A stretch of DNA of 64,000 bases from Halopseudomonas laoshanensis (GTDB taxonomy: Bacteria; Pseudomonadota; Gammaproteobacteria; Pseudomonadales; Pseudomonadaceae), in NCBI RefSeq assembly GCF_008365385.1, contig NZ_QOVF01000001.1, positions 744,001 to 808,000 of the forward strand, written 5' to 3'. Below are positions 57,649-64,000 of the stretch, piece by piece. The stretch's first letter is position 1; each line of letters begins with the position of its first letter. Made by a program: the position numbers and the translations under genes. The notes under the pieces are model-generated. The model searched no databases, was not told the origin of the DNA, and worked only from the letters and a program-made list of their open reading frames with translations.

Positions 57649-57747
57649 GGGTGATAAGGGTAATGCAGGCAGGCTATCGGATTCGATCCGGAGATGCTGC
57701 CCGCGTTATGAAACGTAGTTCCTACACGATCAAAACGGTAGATACGC

Positions 57748-58914
57748 ATGAATCTTCACGAATATCAGGGGAAGCAGCTGTTCGCTGAGTACGGCCTTCC
57801 TGTATCAAAAGGTTTTGCAGTAGACACTCCAGAAGCAGCCGCTGAAGCGTGCGACAAGATTGGCGGTGACATGTGGGTGGTCAAGGCCCAGGTTCACGCT
57901 GGTGGCCGCGGTAAGGCTGGCGGCGTCAAGCTGATCAAGAGCAAGGAAGAAGCCAAGGCGTTCGCCGAAAAATGGCTGGGCCAGCGTCTGGTGACTTATC
58001 AGACCGATGCCAATGGTCAGCCTGTGACCAAGATTCTGGTTGAGTCCTGCACCGATATCGCTCAGGAGCTGTACCTGGGTGCGGTTGTTGATCGCTCCAG
58101 CCGCCGTATCGTTTTCATGGCCTCTACTGAAGGTGGCGTGGAAATCGAGAAGGTAGCGGAAGAGACTCCCGAGAAAATCATCAAGGCCATCGTTGATCCG
58201 TTGGTCGGTCCCCAGCCCTATCAGGGCCGCGACCTGGCTTTCCAACTGGGCCTGAAAGGCGACCAGATCAAGCAGTTCACCAACATCTTTGTTGGCCTGG
58301 GCAAACTCTTTGCCGACTATGATCTGGCTCTGCTGGAAATCAATCCGCTGGTTATCAAGGAAGACGGTAACCTGCACTGCCTGGATGCCAAGATCGGCAT
58401 CGACGGTAACGCCATGTACCGTCAGCCCAAGTTGCGCGGCATGCACGATCCGTCGCAGGACGATCCCCGTGAAGCCCACGCTGCCAAATTCGAGCTCAAC
58501 TATGTTGCGCTGGAAGGCAACATCGGCTGCATGGTCAACGGTGCTGGCCTGGCCATGGGTACCATGGACATCGTCAACCACCACGGCGGCAAGCCTGCCA
58601 ACTTCCTGGATGTGGGCGGCGGCGCCACCAAAGAGCGCGTGACCGAAGCATTCAAGATCATTCTTTCCGACACCAACGTGAAGGCCGTTCTGGTCAACAT
58701 CTTCGGTGGCATCGTTCGTTGCGACATGATTGCCGAAGGCATTATCGGCGCGGTGAAGGAAGTCGGCGTGAAAGTACCCGTGGTCGTACGTCTGGAAGGC
58801 AACAATGCCGAACTGGGCGCCAAGGTACTGAAGGAAAGTGGTCTGAACATCATCGCAGCAACCAGTCTGACCGACGCTGCCCAGCAAGTCGTCAAGGCCG
58901 CGGAGGGTAAATAA
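57748..58914 (+). CDS. sucC: Succinyl-CoA synthetase beta subunit
   Basis: The beta subunit has an ATP-grasp domain and binds ADP and CoA/succinate; with SucD it makes ATP from succinyl-CoA. The 388-residue product begins [19 protein letters not shown] and has [21 protein letters not shown] and the C-terminal [19 protein letters not shown] segments ([12 protein letters not shown] here). The stop overlaps the sucD start by 1 bp. Confidence 0.98.
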   Translation: MNLHEYQGKQLFAEYGLPVSKGFAVDTPEAAAEACDKIGGDMWVVKAQVHAGGRGKAGGVKLIKSKEEAKAFAEKWLGQRLVTYQTDANGQPVTKILVESCTDIAQELYLGAVVDRSSRRIVFMASTEGGVEIEKVAEETPEKIIKAIVDPLVGPQPYQGRDLAFQLGLKGDQIKQFTNIFVGLGKLFADYDLALLEINPLVIKEDGNLHCLDAKIGIDGNAMYRQPKLRGMHDPSQDDPREAHAAKFELNYVALEGNIGCMVNGAGLAMGTMDIVNHHGGKPANFLDVGGGATKERVTEAFKIILSDTNVKAVLVNIFGGIVRCDMIAEGIIGAVKEVGVKVPVVVRLEGNNAELGAKVLKESGLNIIAATSLTDAAQQVVKAAEGK

Positions 58915-59798
58915 TGAGCATCCTGATCAATAAAGACACCAAAGTTATCTGCCAGGGCTTTACTGGCGCACAGGGTACTTTCCACTCTGAGCAAGCGATT
59001 GAATACGGCACCAAGATGGTCGGTGGCGTAACGCCTGGCAAGGGTGGCACTACTCACCTGGGTCTGCCCGTGTTCAACACCGTGCGCGAAGCGGTCGAGA
59101 AAACCGGCGCTACTGCCAGCGTGATCTATGTTCCTGCGCCATTCTGCAAGGACTCGATCCTGGAAGCAGCCAACGGCGGCATCGAACTGATCGTCTGCAT
59201 TACCGAAGGCATTCCGACGCTGGACATGCTCGACTGCAAAGTCGTCTGTGACCAGTTGGGCGTACGCTTGATCGGGCCTAACTGCCCAGGCGTGATCACT
59301 CCCGGCGAATGCAAGATCGGCATCATGCCCGGTCACATTCACCTGCCAGGCAAGGTCGGTATCGTGTCACGTTCTGGCACCCTGACCTATGAAGCCGTCA
59401 AGCAGACTACTGACGCCGGCTTTGGCCAGTCCACCTGTGTAGGTATTGGTGGTGACCCGATCCCGGGCTCCAACTTCATCGACATCCTGCAGATGTTCCA
59501 GGATGACCCGAAGACCGAAGCGATCGTGATGATCGGCGAAATCGGTGGCAGTGCTGAAGAAGAGGCAGCCGCCTTCATCAAAGCCAACGTTACCAAGCCA
59601 GTGGTTTCCTACATTGCCGGCGTAACCGCACCTGCGGGCAAGCGTATGGGCCATGCCGGGGCGATCATCTCCGGTGGCAAGGGCACGGCTGACGAGAAGT
59701 TCGCCGCGCTGGAAGACGCTGGTGTTAAAACCGTGCGTTCACTGGCCGACATCGGTGTCGCGCTGGCTGAACTGACTGGTTGGGCTCTGAAGAAGTAA
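58914..59798 (+). CDS. sucD: Succinyl-CoA synthetase alpha subunit
   Basis: The alpha subunit carries the phosphorylated His in [19 protein letters not shown] and a CoA-binding N-terminal Rossmann domain ([26 protein letters not shown] in two parts). The 294-residue length is standard. It is the last gene of the TCA block, with a strong terminator 26 bp downstream. Confidence 0.98.
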   Translation: MSILINKDTKVICQGFTGAQGTFHSEQAIEYGTKMVGGVTPGKGGTTHLGLPVFNTVREAVEKTGATASVIYVPAPFCKDSILEAANGGIELIVCITEGIPTLDMLDCKVVCDQLGVRLIGPNCPGVITPGECKIGIMPGHIHLPGKVGIVSRSGTLTYEAVKQTTDAGFGQSTCVGIGGDPIPGSNFIDILQMFQDDPKTEAIVMIGEIGGSAEEEAAAFIKANVTKPVVSYIAGVTAPAGKRMGHAGAIISGGKGTADEKFAALEDAGVKTVRSLADIGVALAELTGWALKK

Positions 59799-59824
59799 TT
59801 CTTCGCTGAGACCCGTTGTAAAAA

Positions 59825-59852
59825 AAAACCTCGCTTCGGCGGGGTTTTTTTA
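59825..59852 (+). terminator. Rho-independent terminator after sucCD
   Basis: AACCTCGC-TTCG-GCGGGGTT (one G-U pair) is followed by a run of T, directly downstream of sucD. Confidence 0.9.
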
Positions 59853-59962
59853 TGTGCAGGTGTCTTTCGCTGCACGCAGTGCTTCTCATCATTACGCGTA
59901 GCGCAGAGCTGTCTATACTGACGCTGCAAGGATACATGCGACTTTCTCGATAAGGGGCTTGA

Positions 59963-60718
59963 ATGCTCGTGTTACCCGAACTGCCCGATGCCGGTGCCAC
60001 ATGGCTGAACCTGGTGGCGTTTTTCTGGTTTTTGTTTTGCTGGATCGGCTATACCCGTTACGCGCGACACAAGGGACGCGATACCGTATGCCTGGCGAGT
60101 GTGCTGCACCTCTACCGCCAGGACTGGATGAGTCGTTTGTTGATGCGTGAACAGCGCATCGCCGATGCCAGTGTGATTGGTAATCTGGAGCGAAATACCG
60201 CGTTCTTTGCCTCGAGTACGCTGCTGATTCTGGCGGGTTTGATCACGCTGATGGGGGCAACGGATCGGGCTCAGGTTCTGCTGCAGGATATGCCTTTTGT
60301 GGCGACCGTCAGCCGGCAAATGTCGGAAATGAAGTTGCTGGTCATGTTGGCGATTTTTGTTTACGCGTTTTTCACTTTTTCCTGGGGCATGCGCCAGTAT
60401 AACTTCGCCTCGGTGCTGCTCGGATCCGCGCCTCTGGTAGGTGAAAAGAATGTCACCGAAACCGAACGCAAGGCTTATGCGGCCAGAGCCGCTGCAGTGC
60501 TGTCGATGGCGGGCAATGAGTTCAACCTGGGATTGCGAGCTTATTATTTCGCGCTGGCGGCATTGACCTGGTTTATCAATCCACTGTTCTTCATGTTCAC
60601 CACCGCAGGTGTGGTGTGGGTGCTGTACCGCCGGGAGTTCCATTCAGATGTGCTTGCGGTCATGATGTTTAGCCCGACGGTAACGACCGGTCCGGCCAGC
60701 CAGGAGAAAGGCGAATGA
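59963..60718 (+). CDS. DUF599-family membrane protein
   Basis: The 251-residue integral membrane protein has about four hydrophobic segments (WLNLVAFFWFLFCWIGY, TLLILAGLITLMG, LLVMLAIFVYAFFTFSW, FINPLFFMFTTAGVVWVLY). The DUF599 core motif RNTAFFASSTLLILAG and SWGMRQYNFASVLLG are recognisable. An AGGGG close upstream supports the ATG. It overlaps the MAPEG gene by 4 bp. The function of the family is unknown. Confidence 0.82.
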   Translation: MLVLPELPDAGATWLNLVAFFWFLFCWIGYTRYARHKGRDTVCLASVLHLYRQDWMSRLLMREQRIADASVIGNLERNTAFFASSTLLILAGLITLMGATDRAQVLLQDMPFVATVSRQMSEMKLLVMLAIFVYAFFTFSWGMRQYNFASVLLGSAPLVGEKNVTETERKAYAARAAAVLSMAGNEFNLGLRAYYFALAALTWFINPLFFMFTTAGVVWVLYRREFHSDVLAVMMFSPTVTTGPASQEKGE

Positions 60719-61110
60719 GTTTCCCGCTATGGTGTTTGTTTTTTGCTGCGTTGTTGATTGTGTTTACCAAGGCGCCCGTTGCTGTGGCCATGGCCAAGAG
60801 CGATGACAAGGGTTACGACAACCGCCACCCGCGTGCGCAGCAGGCAGCGCTGACCGGTTGGGGTGCACGCGCCATGGCCGCGCATTCAAACATGCTTGAG
60901 GCTTTCCCATTATTTGCCGCAGGGGTATTGGTAGCCCAGGTGACCAATACTCAAGGCTTTACGATCAATCTATTGGCGGCGTTATTTATCATTTCGCGCA
61001 TTGCCTACACCGCTTTGTACCTGATGAACCTGGACAAGGTTCGCAGTCTGGTTTGGGGCGTTGGCTTTATCAGCTGCCTGGGTCTGCTTTTGTCGCCTGC
61101 GTTGGCTTGA
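60715..61110 (+). CDS. MAPEG-family membrane protein
   Basis: The 131-residue protein has four membrane helices of the MAPEG (eicosanoid/glutathione metabolism) superfamily. Typical segments are NRHPRAQQAALTGWGARAMAAHSNMLEAFPLFAAGVLVA in adjoining parts and ISRIAYTALYLMNLDKVRSLVW. It overlaps the DUF599 gene by 4 bp, so the two are probably one transcript. A catalytic role is not shown by sequence. Confidence 0.85.
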   Translation: MSFPLWCLFFAALLIVFTKAPVAVAMAKSDDKGYDNRHPRAQQAALTGWGARAMAAHSNMLEAFPLFAAGVLVAQVTNTQGFTINLLAALFIISRIAYTALYLMNLDKVRSLVWGVGFISCLGLLLSPALA

Positions 61111-61222
61111 CGAGTAATGCATAGCGAGTTGGGACAGTTGCTTTGCTGAAGGTCGGATTGGACAGAGTTTGAGCTGGAAGGCGCTAGATAAAGGCGGGAG
61201 GTAAAGCGATAAATAGAGAGAA

Positions 61223-61246
61223 GGGCATGCCTGGCAAGGCATGCCC
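61223..61246 (-). terminator. Hairpin terminator, mainly for the acidic lipoprotein gene
   Basis: GGGCATGCC (61223-61231) and GGCATGCCC (61238-61246) form a perfect 9-bp stem with loop TGGCAA. Read on the minus strand it is followed by a T/C-rich tail, fitting termination of the lipoprotein gene; it may also stop the MAPEG transcript. Confidence 0.65.
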
Positions 61247-61253
61247 TGCGGTA

Positions 61254-61610
61254 TTACTCTTCTTCCATGCTTTCTTCGATTGAGTTTTTAGTCTCAGCCG
61301 CAGAGTCACGAACATCACCAGCCTTTTCTTTCACATAGTCAGCGCTGTCGTCATACGCCTCACCAACGGCATCGCCAGCTTCTTCCATATTTTCTTCAGC
61401 GCGCTCACCCATGGTTTCTTCATTACCAGTGGCTTCACGAGCTTTCAGCTCAGCAGCTTCGCCAGCTTCTTCCGCAGCGTCACCCATGTTGTCCATGGAC
61501 TCAGACATGGAGTCAGCGGCATCATCCATCTTGTCTTCTGGTTCGTCTTGGCAAGCTGCCAAGAGACTCAAACTGGCCATCAGAACGGCCGTTGCGCACA
61601 ATTTTTTCAT
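61254..61610 (-). CDS. Small acidic helical lipoprotein, unidentified
   Basis: The 118-residue precursor has signal and lipobox LLAAC (Cys about 20). The mature part is extremely rich in Glu, Asp, Ala and Met. Spacing (DDAADSMSESMDNMGDAAEE, AGDAVGEAYDDSADYVKEKA) suggests a long amphipathic helix, like LEA or apolipoprotein-type repeats. There is no aromatic core and no catalytic motif. It is monocistronic, between convergent MAPEG and divergent thioesterase genes. It may be an envelope-stress or osmotic lipoprotein; that is a guess. Confidence 0.72.
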   Translation of the reverse strand: MKKLCATAVLMASLSLLAACQDEPEDKMDDAADSMSESMDNMGDAAEEAGEAAELKAREATGNEETMGERAEENMEEAGDAVGEAYDDSADYVKEKAGDVRDSAAETKNSIEESMEEE

Positions 61611-61776
61611 CGAATTCTCCTTGGTGATTATTACCCTATTCTTAGTCCGAGGAGATTTGTAATAGTTCCATCGCTCCGTGGACCTTCGATAGAATAGCTG
61701 AATTGTGGAGTCTGCGGCGTGTTCTGTTTACTATGGCCGCCCTTATTGCGGCTGTTCGCCAGTATCGAGAATGTGC

Positions 61777-62244
61777 ATGAACAATATCCAAGAGCGCGCC
61801 ACCAGTTTTCTATCAGTTTTACGCCATTGCCAGGTATTGGGGATGACTGTGGAGCAGGCGGACGAGCGAGGTTTGATCATCAGATTGCCATACAGTCCAG
61901 CCATTGTTGGTAATCCTGTCAGTGGTGTCGTTCATGGGGGAGCCATTACCACTTTGATGGACACCTGTTGCGGCATTTCCACCGTGTGCTATCTGCCCGA
62001 ATTTGAAATTTGCCCCACGCTCGATCTGCGAATCGACTACATGCATCCTGCCGAGCCGGGTAAGGCAATTTACGGTTTTGCCGAATGTTATCGAATTACC
62101 CCTACGGTTATCTTTACCCGCGGTGTTGCCTATCAGGATGACCGTGAGCAACCTATTGCCCACGTGGTAGGGACCTTTATGCGCATGGGAAAACCGGATG
62201 CGAAAGGGCAGCTGTCGCGCAAGATTGACGGAGAGACGCAATGA
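61777..62244 (+). CDS. PaaI-type hotdog thioesterase, first of two
   Basis: The 155-residue hotdog protein has the PaaI-family signature VVHGGAITTLMDTCCG, where the HGG and the helix Asp form the active site, and the DLRIDYMHPAEPGKAIYG strand pair. I chose the second ATG (61777), which has GAGA 6 nt upstream; ATG 61771 adds two residues, and the frame is open to 61705. Its stop overlaps the next gene by 4 bp. Substrate unknown. Confidence 0.82.
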   Translation: MNNIQERATSFLSVLRHCQVLGMTVEQADERGLIIRLPYSPAIVGNPVSGVVHGGAITTLMDTCCGISTVCYLPEFEICPTLDLRIDYMHPAEPGKAIYGFAECYRITPTVIFTRGVAYQDDREQPIAHVVGTFMRMGKPDAKGQLSRKIDGETQ

Positions 62245-62687
62245 CCTTGACTACCGCGCAAATCGAGCAGTTGGTGCGTGAGGCGCATGACTCGGGGAAT
62301 TTCGCTCCCTTGGTAGCAAGCATTCCATACGCCAGCACCATAGGTCTGCAGGTGTTGAGGCTGGGTGAAGAAGTGGTATTTCATCTGCCGATTGCCAAAG
62401 ACAATATAGGCAATCCGGTTCTGCCAGCGTTGCATGGTGGCGTGATCGCCGGCTTTATGGAACAGGCAGCCATGCTGCATTTGATGATCTCGATGAGCAG
62501 CTCGAGCTTTCCAAAGATAATCGATTTCTCCATCGATTATCTGCGTGCCGGTCTCTACAAAGACACTTATGCCACCTGTCAGGTATGGCGTCAGGGTAGG
62601 CGAGTGGGTAATGTGGCAATAACTGCCTGGCAAACACGCTCGAATGAACCAATAGCCACCGCCCGGGCGCATTTCAAGCTGGATTGA
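62241..62687 (+). CDS. PaaI-type hotdog thioesterase, second of two
   Basis: The 148-residue hotdog protein has ALHGGVIAGFMEQAAML, in which Glu stands where the first copy has Asp, and IDFSIDYLRAGLYKDTYATC. It is clearly homologous to the preceding gene but strongly diverged, so this is an old duplication or a hetero-oligomer pair. Coupled to its neighbour by a 4-bp overlap. Confidence 0.82.
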   Translation: MTLTTAQIEQLVREAHDSGNFAPLVASIPYASTIGLQVLRLGEEVVFHLPIAKDNIGNPVLPALHGGVIAGFMEQAAMLHLMISMSSSSFPKIIDFSIDYLRAGLYKDTYATCQVWRQGRRVGNVAITAWQTRSNEPIATARAHFKLD

Positions 62688-62767
62688 CCGCCGCTGGCGA
62701 TGATTGTCTTCATCCGCGACGGGCACGTCAGTTCCAGAGACCACCTACGCATCGGGAAAGTGCAGAC

Positions 62768-63775
62768 ATGGACGCCTTGTTGATCGTCAGCGGTATTGTC
62801 GCAGTGCTGATTGGCTGGATCTGGCTGGCGTTGCAAGCACGAAACCTGAGCCTGGGCCTGCTGTTGCTGGCGATTTTCCTACCGCTGGTAACCTTGTTTT
62901 TGCGCCGCCGCGGTTATGCATTGATGCCGCGACTACTAATGTTCGTCGGGCTGTTATTAATATTCGCCGGCGGCGCCTGGTTATACCGTGATCAACCCGA
63001 ACGCTTTGATTCATTGCTCGCCGGCGACTGGCTTGCGCGTCCATCGGCTCACCAGCTCGAAGGCGAGCTGATGGGTCAGCGGTTTGTGCCTGACCGTGCT
63101 TACTGGAAAGCTCAGGAACTGATACTGGAGGAGGGCGAGGACCAACGCGTACGGCGCTCGCTCAGCATTCGCTTTGCCAACACCCCAGACCTATTGCGCC
63201 AACGCAGAATAGAACGTTTGCCCGGCGATGAGGGCGCGGGTCCGGAACTGGTTTTGCAGTGGTATACCGGCGCGCTGGAAGCACCGGGATTGCGGCGGGT
63301 GGCGGACGATTATACCTTGAGTCTGGATTTCGCTCCGCAAGCCGACGGGCGCACTCGGGTGAATATTCATCTGCATCTGCCGAGCCCGGAAGCCACGCGG
63401 GTAACCGGGGAAGTCTGGCTTGAGGACACACCTGGCTGGCTCAAGGCGCTGCAACCTCTGGAAGCTAAGCCAGCGCGTGCCTCAGCTGTTAGTCGCCCGG
63501 CAGTCCAGCGTCCTGTTCAGGTGCCGGTAGCGCCGCAACTGGGCGACTGGCAGACGGTCAGCCTGCTGGCCCTGCTGGATGAGCCGGAATTATTTATCGA
63601 CCAGAACATCAGGCTGACCACGGTCACGGCCCGGGTGTACGAAGGTCGATTGAAAGCAGTCAGTGGTGACCAGCGCGTCGTCATAGCGCAGCCGCGCGGT
63701 CCCAATCAGGTGGATTATCATTTTCACCCGCTGGATATTCGCAGTCTGGAAGTGCGCTATCGTTCCAGGCGGTGA
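62768..63775 (+). CDS. Membrane protein of unknown function
   Basis: The 335-residue product starts MDALLIVSGIVAVLIGWIWL. It has three hydrophobic segments in the first 80 residues (VSGIVAVLIGWIWLAL, LGLLLLAIFLPLVTLFL, LLMFVGLLLIFAGGAWL), then a soluble part of about 250 residues, probably periplasmic. The soluble part has beta-rich spacing (TRVNIHLHLPSPEATRVTGEVWL) and a Pro/Ala/Val linker. I recognise no family. The frame is open upstream to 62684 over the end of the thioesterase gene, but that part is not protein-like. The htpG heat-shock promoter begins at its stop codon. Confidence 0.7.
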   Translation: MDALLIVSGIVAVLIGWIWLALQARNLSLGLLLLAIFLPLVTLFLRRRGYALMPRLLMFVGLLLIFAGGAWLYRDQPERFDSLLAGDWLARPSAHQLEGELMGQRFVPDRAYWKAQELILEEGEDQRVRRSLSIRFANTPDLLRQRRIERLPGDEGAGPELVLQWYTGALEAPGLRRVADDYTLSLDFAPQADGRTRVNIHLHLPSPEATRVTGEVWLEDTPGWLKALQPLEAKPARASAVSRPAVQRPVQVPVAPQLGDWQTVSLLALLDEPELFIDQNIRLTTVTARVYEGRLKAVSGDQRVVIAQPRGPNQVDYHFHPLDIRSLEVRYRSRR

Positions 63776-63803
63776 CTTGAATTATCCGCAGTTGTCCCCA
63801 TTA
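63776..63803 (+). promoter_or_regulatory. htpG: Sigma-32 heat-shock promoter of htpG
   Basis: CTTGAA (63776-63781) and CCCCATTA (63796-63803) are separated by 14 bp, an almost perfect match to the RpoH consensus (CTTGAAA-N11-16-CCCCATNT). The -35 begins on the base right after the preceding stop codon. It implies a leader of about 120 nt. Confidence 0.85.
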
Positions 63804-63814
63804 AAGGCCCATCA

Positions 63815-63844
63815 GCTCGTTAGCGAATGCGTTCGCTAACGAGC
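63815..63844 (+). repeat. 13-bp perfect hairpin in the htpG leader
   Basis: GCTCGTTAGCGAA (63815-63827) and TTCGCTAACGAGC (63832-63844) are perfectly complementary around a TGCG loop. The element lies just after the predicted heat-shock transcription start and 86 nt before the ATG. It does not match the CIRCE operator. No T-tract follows, so it is not an obvious terminator. Confidence 0.7.
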
Positions 63845-63930
63845 ATTCTGTCATTGCCTTATCGACCTTTCACGGATCTGTAAGCCTTGACTGAAACATG
63901 CCTTGAGAAACCAAAGGGAGACAACCAAAG

Positions 63931-64000
63931 ATGACCGTGGAAGCCCATAAGGAAACGCTCGGATTTCAGACAGAAGTGAAACAGCTGCTGCACCTGATGA
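63931..64000 (+). CDS. htpG: Molecular chaperone HtpG (Hsp90), partial start
   Basis: Only the first 23 codons are in the window: [20 protein letters not shown] and three more residues. This is the characteristic beginning of the Hsp90 ATPase domain in bacteria. GGGAG lies about 12 nt upstream. The heat-shock promoter at 63776-63803 supports the call. The rest of the gene is beyond the window edge. Confidence 0.93.
   Translation, partial: MTVEAHKETLGFQTEVKQLLHLM

Noticed and set aside
63815..63844. CIRCE (HrcA operator) before htpG
   Set aside because: The arms GCTCGTTAGCGAA/TTCGCTAACGAGC with a 4-nt loop do not match TTAGCACTC-N9-GAGTGCTAA.

Overview
The window looks like chromosome of a Pseudomonas-type gammaproteobacterium with moderate GC. 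I infer Pseudomonadaceae, possibly a marine or halotolerant line such as Halopseudomonas, but no rRNA gene is present to fix this. Evidence is the P. aeruginosa-like order gltA-sdhCDAB-sucAB-lpd-sucCD preceded by a 3-hydroxyisobutyrate-dehydrogenase-family gene and a YkgJ-type protein, a PA2778/PA2779-type pair, and a type VI secretion locus with the gene order of P. aeruginosa HSI-II.

Layout. (1) Positions 1-1970: a transaldolase cut by the window edge and dusA, both on the minus strand. (2) 2587-23064: a complete minus-strand T6SS core operon in transcription order tssA-B-C-E-F-G-clpV-sfa2-small lipoprotein-fha-tssJ-K-L-M-stp1-stk1. It encodes sheath, baseplate, membrane complex, disassembly ATPase, a sigma-54 activator and a Ser/Thr kinase/phosphatase pair. 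No hcp, vgrG, PAAR or effector gene is present. The AT-rich region upstream of tssA carries a sigma-54-like promoter, a distal dyad and a cluster of TGCGCAAC boxes. (3) 23749-31806: a C39-like peptidase lipoprotein with a small membrane partner, a PuuB-like oxidase, an EmrAB-type pump with a divergent LysR regulator, and gltX. (4) 31898-32242: tRNA-Ala, tRNA-Glu, tRNA-Ala. (5) 32402-37463: trkH, a KdpD-like kinase, a KdpE-like regulator and trkA. The same direct repeat (TTTACGC-type halves 11 bp apart) lies at almost the same distance before trkH and before trkA. (6) 37478-46522: lysine decarboxylase, a thioesterase, ppnP, an RND efflux pair, a beta-hydroxyacid dehydrogenase with a strongly structured leader, and a YkgJ-type protein. 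(7) 46607-59798: the TCA block, with gltA divergent from sdhCDAB, then sucA-sucB-lpd and sucCD. Several intergenic gaps contain hairpins. (8) 59963-64000: DUF599 and MAPEG membrane proteins, an acidic lipoprotein, two PaaI-type thioesterases, an unidentified membrane protein, and the start of htpG behind a near-consensus heat-shock promoter.

The most promising undescribed elements are regulatory: the Trk operon with its embedded KdpDE-like pair and matching direct repeats; the structured leader at 45186-45280; the T6SS control region at 23194-23566; and the htpG leader with a 13-bp perfect hairpin. Protein identities come from recognising motifs and gene order by eye; no database search was run.
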